Positions 21,867 to 34,237 of a stretch of 64,000 nt of DNA are shown here, one piece after another (positions within the stretch are counted from its first letter, which is position 1; each line of letters begins with the position of its first letter). A program made the translations under genes and the position numbers. Source of the DNA: Lunularia cruciata (lineage: Eukaryota; Streptophyta; Marchantiopsida; Lunulariales; Lunulariaceae); the NCBI GenBank assembly GCA_948567375.1, contig OX419757.1, forward strand, positions 16,740,001 to 16,804,000. The letters are read 5' to 3'. The notes under the pieces are model-generated. The model made no database searches and was not told where the DNA came from. It saw only the letters and a list, made by a program, of their open reading frames with translations.

Positions 21867-24553
21867 ATGAATTTCTCCGGATCGTGCGTGTTGTTCTGCC
21901 AAGTCTGTTTGTTGATTGACACCAGGCTTTCTTTCGTCGCTGCAGCATTAGCATGGAACATAAAAGATCTCAGCCCTCCGGCAGAGCAAGTTCTTTTCAG
22001 ATTTGCCACAGCGGAAGACGTGAGCGAGTGGGATGTATACTCCGACGGGGTGCATGGCGGTTCGTGACCTTAATTTTGACTGAAGTTCTGCTTTCTCAAT
22101 GATCTCTGTATCTCCCCCTCGGCCATGTCGTTTTCGTAATGAAGGAGTTCGATTTTGAGTTACCAGTTTCTTCTCAAGAGGTCAGCTATTGCTTAAATTC
22201 AGCAGCAAGTATGCGGAGTTTCAACTGCTCCTGTATGGCTCTTCAAGGTGCAGAGACTAATCATTAATGTGCGTTTTCTTTCAACTTCAGGTTTGTCGTC
22301 TGCAATATTGAAGCCGATTGAGAACGACGGCGAAATAGGTAATGTAGTCCTTTAACCACGTGGATTGAACAAACGGATGCAACCTGGTACTGCACATATC
22401 TAGCTCAGAGTAGTTTCTGGTAACCCTGAGTCAAGTAGAAGTTCACCACCGCCAGACTGCCCATTGACCACCTGCGACGTAAACTTGCACTTCTGGCCTT
22501 TGTCATTTATAAATAGCCATAAATTTTCTAAGTGGAGGTAGCTGATTTATCAAAAAACTTGATATTGAGCAAATCATTGGTATAAGTTGATTGGAAGCTT
22601 TTCAGCTGCTTTAAACCTCGACCTTACTCAGGAATAGTGCTCCCATAGGCCTAATATGTCCTACATACTAGCTCCTGATAGTCACCTCTTCCTTGTACAC
22701 TGATGCTTAGTTCACCGTGCTCTCTTTTGCATGTGAAGCTGATGGGCTAGATATGCCGGAAATTGAAGATAATCCTATCTCATTGAATTTTTCCGGGCAA
22801 TCCTTGTGAATTAGATACTGAAATAAACCAAAAACTTTGTCGCTGCGGAAGAGTGCTGGATATGCGTGTCGCCATTGTGAGTTGCCATTCTGGGACAAAG
22901 TTCCTGAAAGTTGATGGAATGTACATTATTAACATTGCTCTTATGTGCGAAGGGGTTTTCAGTGGTACATTATCGTTGGATTTAGATGATGAGGCACCAG
23001 CGAGGCTGAAAAGAAGTGGTTTTGCGGGCATGCGCACTATAGAGGTAATGTGCCCACGTCCGTATTCGAACTTTACAGCTCCCGAACAACATTTCATTTG
23101 ACTAGAAACCGATCATTTGACTCTCAAACAAAAGCAAAGTGTAGTCGAACAGACATTCTGGAGGTCTTGCTCGATAAGAACCACATTTTTTGGAAAGTGG
23201 AGGTTTTGAAGGTTCTTTCTTGTTGTCCTTTCTGATCAGGATAAACAAAATCTCGATCTGGAGCCCTTTGACACACTTGCGTTTAAGGTCAAAGGCGATG
23301 GGCGCGTCTACATCTCAAGTGTAAGCTTTACTCTAGAATCAAAGTGCATCGTTTAGATGCTACAAGAGGCCACCTTCTCGAACATTCCATGCATGAATCT
23401 TCAAGGAAGTTCTTCTTTATTCGGGCCAACTGAGGAGCAAACAATGAAGATTATTATATGCCGCTAGTTTCTCCGTTCCTTCTGTTCTTCTCAGGAAGGG
23501 GATTTTGTTTTCCGAAAACTATGGTCCATAGTTCCTCTAGCTGAGTACTTTTGACATTCATATTCTGGGATTCAACTTTAGTAGCTACAGGAAGAATCTC
23601 ATGCATTACAGACGCCTTTTGAGTACATGGGCGGCTGATATGGGCCAGGTATCTGGGATGTGAACAACTTTGGTTTTTACTCCTGAGTACCTAGTCAGTG
23701 GACCTCAAGCACGTATTTAAAAGACCTTCATACTATGTTATTAGCTTGATTTATCTCACTAACTTGACTTCGCTACATGCTTGCATCTCTCAAACATTGC
23801 TTGGTAACGCATTCCATCGCTGTAATCCTTAATGGGCTTTCCTGAAACTCACTCAAGATTTGTTTGTCGCCTTCTTTTTTCCTTTCTGGCCAGTCCCAGT
23901 TCTGATCTTCGTCTTCTTTCCTTCTTCCTTCTTCTTCCCCCCGGAGGACCTCTGTCGTCGTACAGTTTATTGAGCACAAGACTGACAGGCTTTATTTTTC
24001 GTACAATGGCAGCTTCGAACAGAAAATTGGGTAATGGGACCCGTCGATGCCAAGTTCAATACATGGCAGGCCTATTTGTTTGCACCAAAGGATGAGTGGT
24101 GTACAGTTAAGGTAAAATTTCGGCTCCTTTCTTTGTTGAGTAGTTGCATTCAAATTTATTTGGTAGAATACTTAACATTTTGCTGCTATTAAAAGCTTCA
24201 GTAAGATCTGCTGAATGCAGAACCGAGATTCGTGATACCTTGAAATCTTTAGGGAGTGTACCTACATCATTGATCACAGATATTCAAACTGTAGAGAGTT
24301 TGTCAGTGCCACTGTGTCGCGCCTTGAAGCTACAGATTATCACCCGTTTGTTATTTGCCAGGTACCTCTCAATCGTTTTTTGCCCACATGGAAGGGGAAG
24401 ATTTTACCTACGAACCATGAAATGAATCTTGCCCGCATCACGGGCCTAGGAATATCAACAACAGTGGAAGGAGGTCCAGAAGGAGCCATCTCAGGACCCG
24501 GTACGTTTAGACTAGAGTTAGAATGGATCAAGGCTATTCGAAGTGATAGTTGA
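21867..24553 (+). CDS. CIA30/NDUFAF1-family complex I assembly factor, six exons
   Basis: Exons: 21867-22059, 22291-22338, 22953-23044, 23240-23320, 24013-24111, 24362-24553. All introns are GT...AG, and joining keeps one frame of 234 codons plus TGA. The family (CIA30, human NDUFAF1) assists assembly of mitochondrial complex I. The protein contains LAWNIKDLSPP near residue 30, SEWDVYSDGVHGG near 60, the CIA30 core FSGTLSLDL, RSGFAGMRT, DTLAFKVKGDGRVYIS, NTWQAYLFAPKDEW, RFLPTWKGKI, and the C-terminal FRLELEWIKAI. The length is close to the plant proteins (about 230). No stops or frameshifts are seen, so it looks functional. The first 30 residues are least certain; an extra intron ending near 21930 is possible. 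Confidence 0.88.
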
Positions 24554-26160
24554 CGCAGTTCCAATTGAGGCTAGTCACGCACTCAAGCAATCCATATTTG
24601 GCACTGTTCATTTGGAGCGGACGTTGCTTTTACACGAGGAAAAGACGACAGTAGGCTGACGTCTGTCGATCATGAAAGAGGAGATGTCACTTAGAACTAA
24701 AAATAAAAAATCGGTTTGTATCTCTACTCTGTTTTACGCAGAATGGAATGTACCGTTGACTGACTATTGTAGCCTAGTTGCACTCTCAAAAGAAGTAGTT
24801 TCTTCTCGCGCATGCCGAGTGTGTGATATGCCAATACAGTATTGTGGCCGTCGCTGAATCGCGACGCAATTATGTTTGAAACTATGAAGAAGCAAGCACA
24901 AGGTACTGTGGAGCAAGCAACTGTGCTATTATCGTCCTTTAATGTGAATATGCGCTATCAATTACACCGGAGCCCTTGCTTAGCACTCAGCTTAAAGCAA
25001 CGGATAAACCAAGAAAAAGGTGATGACAATAGCACCTTTGGTGGTTTCTGTGTATAATCAAAGAGGACGACTGGTGTGGATATACAGACTGGCAAGTCAA
25101 AGTCAAATCTCGTTTACCTTCAGGTCACAACGAGAGTTTCAATCCGTTCCGCTAGAAGTCTAATTCAAGACTTGGAGTTGAACCTGCCTTTTCAGGGTTA
25201 GATTGTAAATCAGTCCGCCGCCAGTCCCCTTGACATCATTTGGCAATTGACCCGAGCAGCAGGGTAGATAAGGTTCTCCATCTTCACTTGGGTTGCTGAC
25301 CTAGCCAGCTACACACTCGAGTTAAATGGACAATGTGTAGTTGCAGGTTCAATTCAAGCAAGATGGGAAATATTGCCGGCCTGCTTTGACCGGGTCAATT
25401 GTCAAATTTTCTCAAGGGGACCACTGAAGGACTCATTTAGCGATTGGTTAGATGACACAGTTCGAAAGCAGAACTTACACGGATTTCCTTTTTCTAGCAA
25501 GAAAGATAAAACACGGCAGCAGACCACTTACAGTCTACTTATATGATCCGTGTAGACAGTTGAAAGGCTAACTCACACCTCATGATGCTCGAAAGTAGGA
25601 CTCCCATGGATTTCCTTTCTCCGACAAGAAAGATACATCGCGGCAGGAGACCGAATGAGAAGTCCAGAAAACTTAGGTACCAGATGGACAGCTGCAATTA
25701 TTCCTAAATGAAACCAGCGGGCTTCTTCCTCTTTTTTTTCTCTTTCCATTCTTGGCCAAAACGGGATTAACAGTATTGCGGTCATCCATCTCGGGATGCC
25801 AGCTCTTCCTTTACATTAGTGTACAACTCCCACATTTGGGATTGGTCACATGTTCCTCGTAGCGCACACATGTGATGAGAGTTCCTTGCTTGAACTTCCT
25901 GAACCGGACCACTTAACTATGTGAATGGGTACATTCCCAGTCCATGCTGCAGGTGGGTGAGGTTTTCTGCAGTTTTCACCACCACCCAAGAGACAGAGGC
26001 ATAGTCGGAGAAAAATCAAATCGTCTCTGACCTTCTGTGTCGTTACGGTAGCCAAACAATCTACACAAGCGTGAAGAAACTGCCTCGAGTACTAAGAGTA
26101 GAACAAAAATTCAATCACTCCTGCCCTCCAGTCTCCTTCGTACACATACACTAACCCTAA
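24554..26160. other. intergenic region between CIA30 and KIN-beta genes
   Basis: It holds the 3' UTR of CIA30 (no clear poly(A) signal picked) and unassigned sequence. Two imperfect direct copies of a roughly 60-bp block lie at about 25467-25528 and 25590-25653 (gga/tttcctttyt...aagaaagata...cggcag.agacc). Short frames at 24672-25057 and 25573-25785 have no recognisable motifs. The 3' UTR of the minus-strand KIN-beta gene probably lies in the right part. Confidence 0.5.
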
Positions 26161-26218
26161 TCAGATCAGACTTGTGGAACTATCAAAATCTGGGTGGTGG
26201 TGAAAACTGGATTAGATG

Positions 26219-26863
26219 TCAGCTCTTGGTATTAACCGGTTTGAACAAAACGACTGTCACAAACTTCTTCCGATAACGATGTGTGAGTCCCAAAGTGAGG
26301 ACCGATGAGACAGAAGAGTTTCGTCTATCCACATAAGTATGGTTCAAAATCACATGCTGTGGCCGTGATAGGGTTCCATGGATCGGCTCATCTCGAGGAG
26401 GCGAGGCATTCAACAAAGTCAGATGCAAATGCGGAGGCACCATGGGAGGCTCTTTGGCAAAGTCCTCCGGACCAGGCAGAGCATCATCCCCGTAGCTCGA
26501 GTCGGGAGACGGAGGAGGTCCAAATGCTGCTATACCATCCAAGTCTTCTGGCACATAATCTTGCACATCCAGCACGTTATTCACATTTCCCATCTCGTCA
26601 TAAATCGCGGGCAAGTCCACCGCATAGCTCCACTCCCCGTCCACGATGAATTTATACTGGTACACCCCGCTGGCCAGAATTTTCATAATCATGAATTCCT
26701 TTCCCACTTTCTGTAACGGTTCTCTTTTACTCCAGTTGTCCCACGATCCTTCCACGGACACATCGGTCCCATCATGACTCCACACAATCATCGTTGGAAT
26801 CCCCTTCTCCTCCACAGTTCCCTGTGTAAACCTATACAATCCCGGCTCATACCCCAGTGTCAT
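26219..26863 (-). CDS. SnRK1 complex beta subunit (KIN-beta), intronless and N-terminally short
   Basis: A 214-residue frame with ATG at 26863 and TGA at 26219. SnRK1 is the plant AMPK/SNF1 energy-sensing kinase; beta subunits scaffold the catalytic alpha and the gamma subunit. Residues 15-95 form the AMPK-type CBM48 ([29 protein letters not shown]). Residues 120-210 form the ASC domain ([42 protein letters not shown]). Angiosperm beta1/beta2 proteins have an added N-terminal tail of about 80-100 residues with a myristoylated MGN start. Here a stop lies six codons upstream of the ATG and no such tail is seen. No intron interrupts the domains, so it may be a retrocopy or the last exon of a longer gene. 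The intact frame argues for function. Confidence 0.87.
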   Translation of the reverse strand: MTLGYEPGLYRFTQGTVEEKGIPTMIVWSHDGTDVSVEGSWDNWSKREPLQKVGKEFMIMKILASGVYQYKFIVDGEWSYAVDLPAIYDEMGNVNNVLDVQDYVPEDLDGIAAFGPPPSPDSSYGDDALPGPEDFAKEPPMVPPHLHLTLLNASPPRDEPIHGTLSRPQHVILNHTYVDRRNSSVSSVLTLGLTHRYRKKFVTVVLFKPVNTKS

Positions 26864-27054
26864 CCTCCTCCTCCACCACTACCTCCTCGAAAATTTTTCA
26901 GATACCCACAACCGAATTGTTTCCTTTACCCTTCCCTTTCAATTCCTCTGCTGCTAGCACCACATTTGTGGAGAACAGCCGACGTTCTCCTCTCCGTTTC
27001 TCGACCTGTCAAAATTTCTCCACTCCACAGTTTCTTCCTTTCTCTCTCCACCCT

Positions 27055-27083
27055 AAACTCCTCTCTCTCTCTCTCTCAATCTC
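27055..27083 (-). promoter_or_regulatory. GA-rich tract in the probable 5' UTR of the KIN-beta gene
   Basis: A (CT)n run on the plus strand, GAGAGA on the coding strand, lies about 200 bp upstream of the KIN-beta ATG. Such runs are common in plant 5' UTRs and core promoters. An upstream ATG near 27090 opens a short frame of about 27 codons that ends before the main start, a possible uORF. Confidence 0.45.
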
Positions 27084-27119
27084 TCTCGGCATTTAAGACT
27101 CCTCCACTTTAAACTACAT

Positions 27120-27890
27120 TCTTCACCTCTTTCTCCCGAAGAATGTTCTCTCTGTCTATCTGTGTGGCATCGTTCGACTCGCTATTCAGTGCCCTCATGT
27201 ATGCGCTAATATCCACAATGACATCATCTTGCTATCTTTATCTCCTGATTTTACTCCCCGAGTCTTTGACTTCTCTTCTTCGTGCTCACGTGCACGCATC
27301 CTTCCTAACCTCTCGAGGAGGAAAATAATGTGCGCAGCTCTGATTCCTTCTTACTACACTTACGAATTCATTTTGTTGATTGTTTACGTTAAGTGCTTGC
27401 ACTGTACGTCGTTATCTTCATGGGTTTTGCCGTCTCTGCAGCTGTTCTTTCGTCCTCGAGAGGTTATGTTCTATCTAATACTAAACGGAAATTGCTCCCC
27501 AACAGCTCTTATCTACATATTTTCACGAATACATGCTAATTTAGTTCATGCACGATTGTCGGAGAACTTTATACCGTGACTCCACTACAACATTTATTGA
27601 CAAAGATCCATTGGAAATCCTCATATGATACAGCTCAACGGCCACCAAAGCAATACTTTAATCAAAAACCATGTTCAACGAACTCAATCTCAAAATATCT
27701 CTCTCTTTAGACACAGTTACATTCTTTGTATCAACCTACATTACGTTGTGTTCACAGATAACTATGGGAAGCACCGGTCAAAAGAAAACCTTCAAAGCTT
27801 AGAGATAGATTTAGACAGTCATCCAAACTTGGCACTTCGATTCGACTTAATTAATCAATGGAAAGTGTAACAAAGCGGCAAGACATGGGT
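27120..27890. other. promoter side of KIN-beta gene, no other gene seen
   Basis: Open frames at 27143-27328, 27229-27579 and 27625-27870 have no recognisable domain and overlap in different frames. I see no second gene here. Confidence 0.5.
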
Positions 27891-27897
27891 TCATGGG

Positions 27898-27948
27898 TCG
27901 AAGTTTCATGGGTTCTATGAACATTTCATAGAACCCATGAAACTTCGA
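27898..27948. repeat. perfect 24-bp inverted repeat with 3-nt loop
   Basis: The left arm 27898-27921 and right arm 27925-27948 are exact reverse complements, with loop CAT. A transcript would form a long perfect hairpin. No terminal duplication or longer element around it was recognised. Confidence 0.95.
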
Positions 27949-28171
27949 CGGGATCCCGTTTGATATGAACTTTCAGAAGCACATGGGAATGATCACTGCC
28001 ATGTGCAAGATTGACTAGAACATAAACCATCGACGTTCACATTGACAAAGTGGAAGATAGTCTAACGAAGATAGTTTGGTGCATCAGTAGTGTTCTAGGT
28101 GTCGGGTCGTCATAGCTGTGCAGCAGGAGTGCGAGTTTCCATCGAGTCTAGATCTCTCCTCCTTATCTACT

Positions 28172-28310
28172 AGATATATCATTAGAGGATTTATATGACA
28201 CACTTTAGTAATACCAGATATATTATTAAAGGATCTATATTACACACTTCAGTAGTACCAAATATATCATTAAAGATAAGAGGATCTATATTACACATTC
28301 TAGAAATAAA
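28172..28310. repeat. about 46-bp tandem repeat, three imperfect copies
   Basis: Copies start near 28172, 28218 and 28260. Each contains (a)atatatyattaragga, ctatattacacacttcagtagtacc or close variants. AT-rich intergenic DNA; no function seen. Confidence 0.75.
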
Positions 28311-30855
28311 ATATTTTGATTTTTTCCTCTTAACTTTGTAATGAGACGGTTATTAATTTTGCATGGGTTTTTGCATCTCGTCCTTGGGCTTGTGTTTTCC
28401 GTCCATCTTGCACTTCTTTTTACCTTCTTTTTCATTTTTTTTCTTTAGGGTATACTATTTAACTTGGTTTACACATGCTTCATGGCTCATTGGACTTAAT
28501 AACAATAGTCAATAGAAAGGATGGCTTACATTTAGATTGATTACAAAAACAGTAAAGCTTAAGGGTAAGTGAGAGTGTAATCTAGAATGTGTTTCTCCGC
28601 ATTAGAGCAACCCTCATAGAACGCCATTCACAAGATAAAAGATACTCTCACATTCTTCTTTGGATAAAACTTTTTTCTCCTCTGTTCTCATATTACATGT
28701 TAAATGATAATTTCAGATTATCCCTGTTTTGAGACGATTTTGCAGAGAGAAAAGTTATATCCTATAATTATTGATTTCTACTTTGGGTGGATTTTGGAAT
28801 AAATTTAATGACTTGTAGGAAAGCTCCTAATAATTCAGGATCAAAATCCAAGTTCTTATCCCTCGTGCTAGTTTAAATCTAGAATTTGAACCAAATACCT
28901 CTTAGGTAGAGTTTCATTTTGACTCAAACTATTTTTGCACAATAATATATGGTGTTTTCTCCCATGCATTTTTTTTTGGGATCTTTTACTTCAAATGGGT
29001 GATACTTTGATGTCTTTGTGAGATACAAACCTTCATTCTAGCCTAAAATCTTCACTCGCTTGCAAATTACAATCATGTTCCGTTACTTAGAGTCTAATGA
29101 TGAGTGATTAAGAATCCTCTATGGATATAGTATATATGTGGACGATACTAAACATGAAAATCTGCACTAATTTTATCATATGCAAACGTATAAATGAACT
29201 CAATTGATCAAATCTTAATAAGTAAAAACACCAGTTATATTTTCCACTAATTAATACATCAAAATTTCCCAACAGCAGGCAACAGTAATTACAGTGTATA
29301 AATCCACGCTTCAACAAAGGCTATCAATCCATATCTTTAATATGTAAATATTGTTTTCATTAACTTTTGCGTTTAATCGAAAAGCCAAGTTCAGATACTG
29401 TTACGAATATACAGAACCGAAACACATCGTGTTGGTTGACTTTCGGTAAGAAGGTCGTAGTACTGTCGATAAGAAGGTCGTTTCGGTACAGTGCACGTAG
29501 TTATCATATCCGTCCACGTCACTACTCGTCCATCGCGTAGCCGCGTATCCAACTGCGCTATTCCAGTACAAGAACCGTTAAACTCGCTTCTCTGGTCTGC
29601 CTTACTATGTAAACCCAACGCAGTCAAATAGAAGGTTACCACATCTCCCTTGGTCTGTAATCCGTTTAATCTGATTTTAATGCACACTATATGATCGGGG
29701 GTGGGTTTTACATGTTAATTACACATATATTTAGTCTATGCTAGGATCCACTCCCCATTCCGCCAAGAATTTGCATATGTGCACAATATGATTTAGTAAG
29801 AAGTTTCTGATGGCAATTTTTGTATGAGTGTGAGTGAATTCTTTTAATTATGGATACATATTAACTTAATTGCACAACCATTAAATGAACACGATTAAAA
29901 GTTATATCAAGCATTATTAGTAGATTATACTCTCATGTAAGATTCTTTTATTTCTGTATAAACTAAACTTCGATGCGGTAATTCGTCTTGACTATTATTC
30001 CTTAAATAATTGATATATCTTTGCTAAGCCATATCCTACAGAAAATATTGATAATTACCACGTCGGAAATTTAATGGATATCAGATTCAATAAATCGGCT
30101 CTTGGCTCCCTCTTAACCAAAGGAAACTCTTGCAACCCTCTTCTAGGAAATTATTCTCTATGGTTTCCTTTGGAGAGAAACCTGGCCACGTGGTAGTTAA
30201 CTGGTGACATGGCCAGATTGCAAGGATAATTTGTATATAAATAGTAGGAAGCTATAATATAAAATAAATATAAAAATATGGATATAATTCAGGTATGTAG
30301 CTTTATATTATAAATATTAATTTACTAGTTAATAGAAATATATAGAAATTTAATATCATATGGTACATATGTACAATATAATAAAAATAAAAAGTAAGAA
30401 AGAAAGAAATATAATAATTTAATAGTTTTTTATATAAATTTATAATTTATGTTTTATATAAATGTATATTTATGGTATACATAAAAAATATATTAGAAAT
30501 AATCTATTGTTAAGGTAGGATTATTTGAAGAATCGACTTCATTTGGGATGGTGATTCGTTTGAGTTAGATAGCTGATTATTTTATTCTCATCATAATTCC
30601 AAAATATGAATGTTAGGTCTAGATGTATTGAAAATAATACCTCTTCTTAAAACTAGTTTTTATTTATAGACTTTTATTCTTATGAAATGAATTAATGTAT
30701 CTTTGATTGATCTACATAAAATGAAAAGATGTAATTAAAAATCAGATGTAATTTTTAGAATTAATCATATTAAATATTTTTATTAAAAAATATACACATA
30801 TTATAAATGATATCTTATTTTTTTAATTAAATTTAAATTTGAGTCTTTTAATATC
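28311..30855. other. AT-rich intergenic region, no gene recognised
   Basis: Nothing coding is supported. A GC-richer patch at 29395-29690 holds a 98-codon minus-strand frame without known motifs and two copies of ataagaaggtcgt (about 29449 and 29468). The remainder is AT-rich (30240-30850 extremely so). Confidence 0.5.
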
Positions 30856-30860
30856 AATAG

Positions 30861-31264
30861 CATAAAAAATCGTGACTGAGCAAAGAAATAGGAGAATGGA
30901 AGCTCACATTGTGACACTTGAATGAGAGAAAATATTGAGCATGAACTTTTGCTTTGATATTTATAAGTAGCATGCAAGACCCTTGAGAAACTTCTCAAGA
31001 AGCTTCCTTGAGCTTCCTTAGAGTGCAAGCTAAGTTAACTAGAAAGTTTCTCAAGAAGCTTCCTTCTAGAAGCCGCCTACTTGGCGTGCAAGCTAAGTTA
31101 GTTGGAAGCTTCTAGAATCTTCCTTCTAAAAGTTACGTACTTGAGATGCAAGCTAAGCTAGCCGAGAAACTTCTTAGATACTTCTAGAATATTCTAAGCT
31201 AATTTGTCTTATTTACCACTTTGTTAACCCTACTAACTTCGTTGCTAAACTCCATATTGTTACA
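30861..31264 (-). repeat. A5: solo LTR of family A
   Basis: It matches the A2 LTR in the same orientation, from cataaaaaatcgtgactgagc (eroded TGTAAAAGACTG...) to CCATATTGTTACA. It is flanked by a perfect AATAG duplication (30856-30860, 31265-31269). It contains the typical GAAGCTTC palindromes. The 3' boundary is clear and the 5' boundary is mutated. Confidence 0.85.
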
Positions 31265-31313
31265 AATAGATCAAGAGTTAAAAACTTTATAATATTATTA
31301 CTAATTGCTAGTG

Positions 31314-31999
31314 TGTTGTGCATATATACATCGCTGTCTACATCACACACTATAGAAGCACAATTCACACGTAAGTCATACATGGACTCTAAAGTGCCAC
31401 AATCACCTCCCTAGCTGGCGGTTATGTCTCTCTAATCCACATAGCCGTCGACTCCAAGTATGTGGTATACCCTATGGTGGGCAAAAGATCAAGATGCCAA
31501 GTGCTATCGAGCTCCATTGTTAGTCGCTTGTGTCGAATCTATACCATATAAAGGATGAACTAACTATAGGTTAAGTACATCTAGGACATAACCAGTATCC
31601 TTGAGAGATTATCATGAGTGGAGGAGTCAAACATGGCATATGCCATCCTCTTGAACAACTACCATACACTAATATAGTAACAACTCCACCATAAGAGCCG
31701 CATAACATACACCTCAAGCCTGCACGTACAGGTGCTAAACTTAGGTACATAGTACCATCAATGTTTAGGAGGTGGCATGGCGCACAATTGCACACATGAT
31801 CCTTCCAAACAACACTATCACGTCCTTTCAACACAAGGACTCCAAATGGCAAAACCTTGTGCACTCTCAAGATAGTGCGGCATGTGGAAACATCAAGTGT
31901 CATTGGTGCTTCTGTTGTAGATATACATAGTTACCTAGATGAATTGATGGATCAAGGGTCTATAATCTACTCCTCAAATGGTAGCATAACATAAGGTAT
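31314..31999 (-). mobile_element. E3d: 3' fragment of an E3 element (integrase tail and PHD finger)
   Basis: It contains the block that adjoins the polypurine tract (31314-31411), the tract itself, and a 110-codon open segment (31571-31903). That segment matches the end of the E3 polyprotein, including LRCMLCGS ... GWHMPC ... WLCPRC. One PHD cysteine codon (CDSC, here YGSC) is lost. B is inserted into it at 31999/32000. Confidence 0.82.
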
Positions 32000-32407
32000 T
32001 GTAACAATATGGAGTTTAGCGATGAAGTTAATTGGGCTAACAAAGTAGAGAATAGGCCAAATTAGACTAGCATATTCTAAAAGCATCTAGGGAGCTTCTT
32101 GATTAGCTTAACTTGCATCTCAAGTAGGTAGCTTCTAAAAAGAAGCTTCCAACTAGCTTAGCTTGGATGCCAAGTAGGCAACTTCTATAAGGAAGTTTCT
32201 TGAGAAGCTTCTCGGTTAACTTGGCTTGCATTCTAAGAAAGCGGCTCAAGGAAGCTTCTTAAGAAGCTTCTTGAGAAACAAGAGTCTTGTATGCTCCCTA
32301 TAAATACCAAAGCCAAAGCTCATGCAAGGATTTGGAGATCCCACACTCAAGTGTCCCAATGTGATATTCTATTCTCCTATTTCTCTCCTCAATCTTGTTC
32401 TTTTACA
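32000..32407 (+). repeat. 5' LTR of B
   Basis: TGTAACAATATGG to CTTTTACA, matching A1 and A4 LTRs; slightly shorter because one palindrome block near 32095 is reduced. The TATAAATA box is near 32300. Confidence 0.88.
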
Positions 32408-32766
32408 TTAGTATTAGAGCAGGAATGGGATGGATGGAATTTATGGACCACCAAATCCATTTCCACTAAACCATTGGGATTTTTGTGTCTGGGTACTACC
32501 CAAATATCATTTCACACAATTCATTACCTCACGCTTTGGGTAGGATTTTTTGAATATAATCACTTTGTCAGAGGAACCCTTGGTACTTCCGGTTGTAACT
32601 TATGGAGAACGGTGAATACATGCAACACATATGTATGTGTTAATAAATTAGATAGATGGGGGGGTGGTATGATAGAGTAATAACCATGGTAGCAATGCAA
32701 GAAGGTTATCATTGCTATGCAACAACACATCAAGCACCTTACTCGATTACTAGATGAACAAGATCA

Positions 32767-33590
32767 TTGACAATAAGAGCACGTAGAGAGAGTACCAATT
32801 CAAGAAGGAGAAGACCAAATCAATTTCCAAAACCTATGGTTTTTGAAGGTAAGAACATCTTGGATGTAGTGGAGAATTTTGTGTTTAATTGTGAATGCTA
32901 TTTTGAAGCTACCAATTTTGAAGATGAACGGAAGCAAATTCCTTGGCTTCTAGCCAATTGGATGGGATAACAAAGCTATGGTGGTGATTCTGAGTGGAGA
33001 AAGTTGAATGGTAAATTGTGACACCCATCTTGACATGGGAAAAATTCAAGTGTGCAATAATTGATTGAATACAAGTGGTAAATGTCACACGAGATAGGTT
33101 GGTAGAGTTAAAGCAGATTTGCTCTATAAGAAGTTACATCATGCAATTCCAAAACACCATCATGCAAATTCTAGATATATTGGAAGGTGTAGCTCTAGAT
33201 CTATTTGTGAGAGGCTTGAAGTCACAAACAAAATTAGGGCAAATATGCAAGAGTCATAACACTTGGAGGAAACCATGCGATTGGCTGAACGCTTTAATTC
33301 CTTGGTTGCAACAACTTGGTCTTGACTTTGATCTCCATAAAACCTACCAATACACTACATATAGGTGGAAGAGCCAACACCAATGGAGATTGATGTGATT
33401 CAATAGAGATCACTTGGCACTATAGATAGAGAAAAATTATGACAAAATGGTTGTTATTTCTATTGTTGCCAAATTGGACATCAAAATTGCTGAATGTCCA
33501 CTCAAGAATGGATGACCTCAACAAGTTGCCCAAATGGAGTTTCTAGATCAAAAAGATCAAGGAAATGAGGAATCCCAATAGGAGATTTCA
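32767..33590 (+). pseudogene. gag of B
   Basis: Open segments 32767-32970 and 33075-33398 contain PKPMVFEGKN, ENFVFNCECYFEA and ALDLFVRGLKSQTK, matching A1 gag. Frame breaks occur near 32968, 33230 and 33398. Confidence 0.72.
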
Positions 33591-33607
33591 AGCCGCCTAT
33601 CGAGAAC

Positions 33608-33964
33608 TTGATTAGTTCCAATGGGATTGAAGGCTCAACCTATGCAAGTTTGTTTCACTTGCAACGAATGATATCTAATTGTGATTGTAGGATTTTGGTT
33701 GATTATAGAACTTCCAAGAATTACATGTCCATGAAATTAGCAAAGGAATTACATATTCCTATCAAAACAATAATTGGAAGTAGATTGATGATGGTAGATG
33801 GTAGAAAGAGTTTTGCATTCCATATGTCACATCTTGTTACATTTAGGATTGGGAAGGAGTATTTAGAGTGTGTGAGGTTTGTAGTGACACCTCTACACTA
33901 TGATGTCATTTTGGGTTTGCCTTGGCTCAAATGTCCTAAGGTTCAATTTGATTGGACCCGATGA
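33608..33964 (+). pseudogene. aspartic protease of B
   Basis: A 118-codon open segment. The active-site turn reads ILVDYRTSKNYMSM, with the catalytic Asp kept but the following Ser/Thr-Gly lost. It ends YDVILGLPWLK. The repeat-bearing linker follows at about 34050-34230. Confidence 0.78.
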
Positions 33965-34237
33965 CAACTTCAAGTACAACACCAAGGTAGGAATTTCCAA
34001 TTAGGTTGTTTGGGCTCCTTTGAGTAAGAAACCTAAGAATAGTTAGTCCCAAGATGGAAAGTTTGTTAGGAAAGAAACCATAGAGTAAGCTTTGAAGAAA
34101 GGGAAATCCCAAGATGGGAAATTTGTCAAGAAAGCAGCCATAGAGCCAACCTTGAAGGAAGAGAAGTCCCTAGATGGAAATTTATTAGTGAAGTAGCTAT
34201 AGAGTAAGCTTCGGAGGAAGATAAATCTGTTTTTGCG

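Noticed and set aside
26305-26716. Plus-strand frames opposite the KIN-beta gene
   Set aside because: They are shadows of the minus-strand gene, without motifs of their own.
27143-27870. Small genes upstream of the KIN-beta gene
   Set aside because: Three short frames without domains, start context or exon structure.
29391-29687. 98-codon minus-strand frame as a gene
   Set aside because: No known motif, and the GC-richer composition alone is weak evidence.
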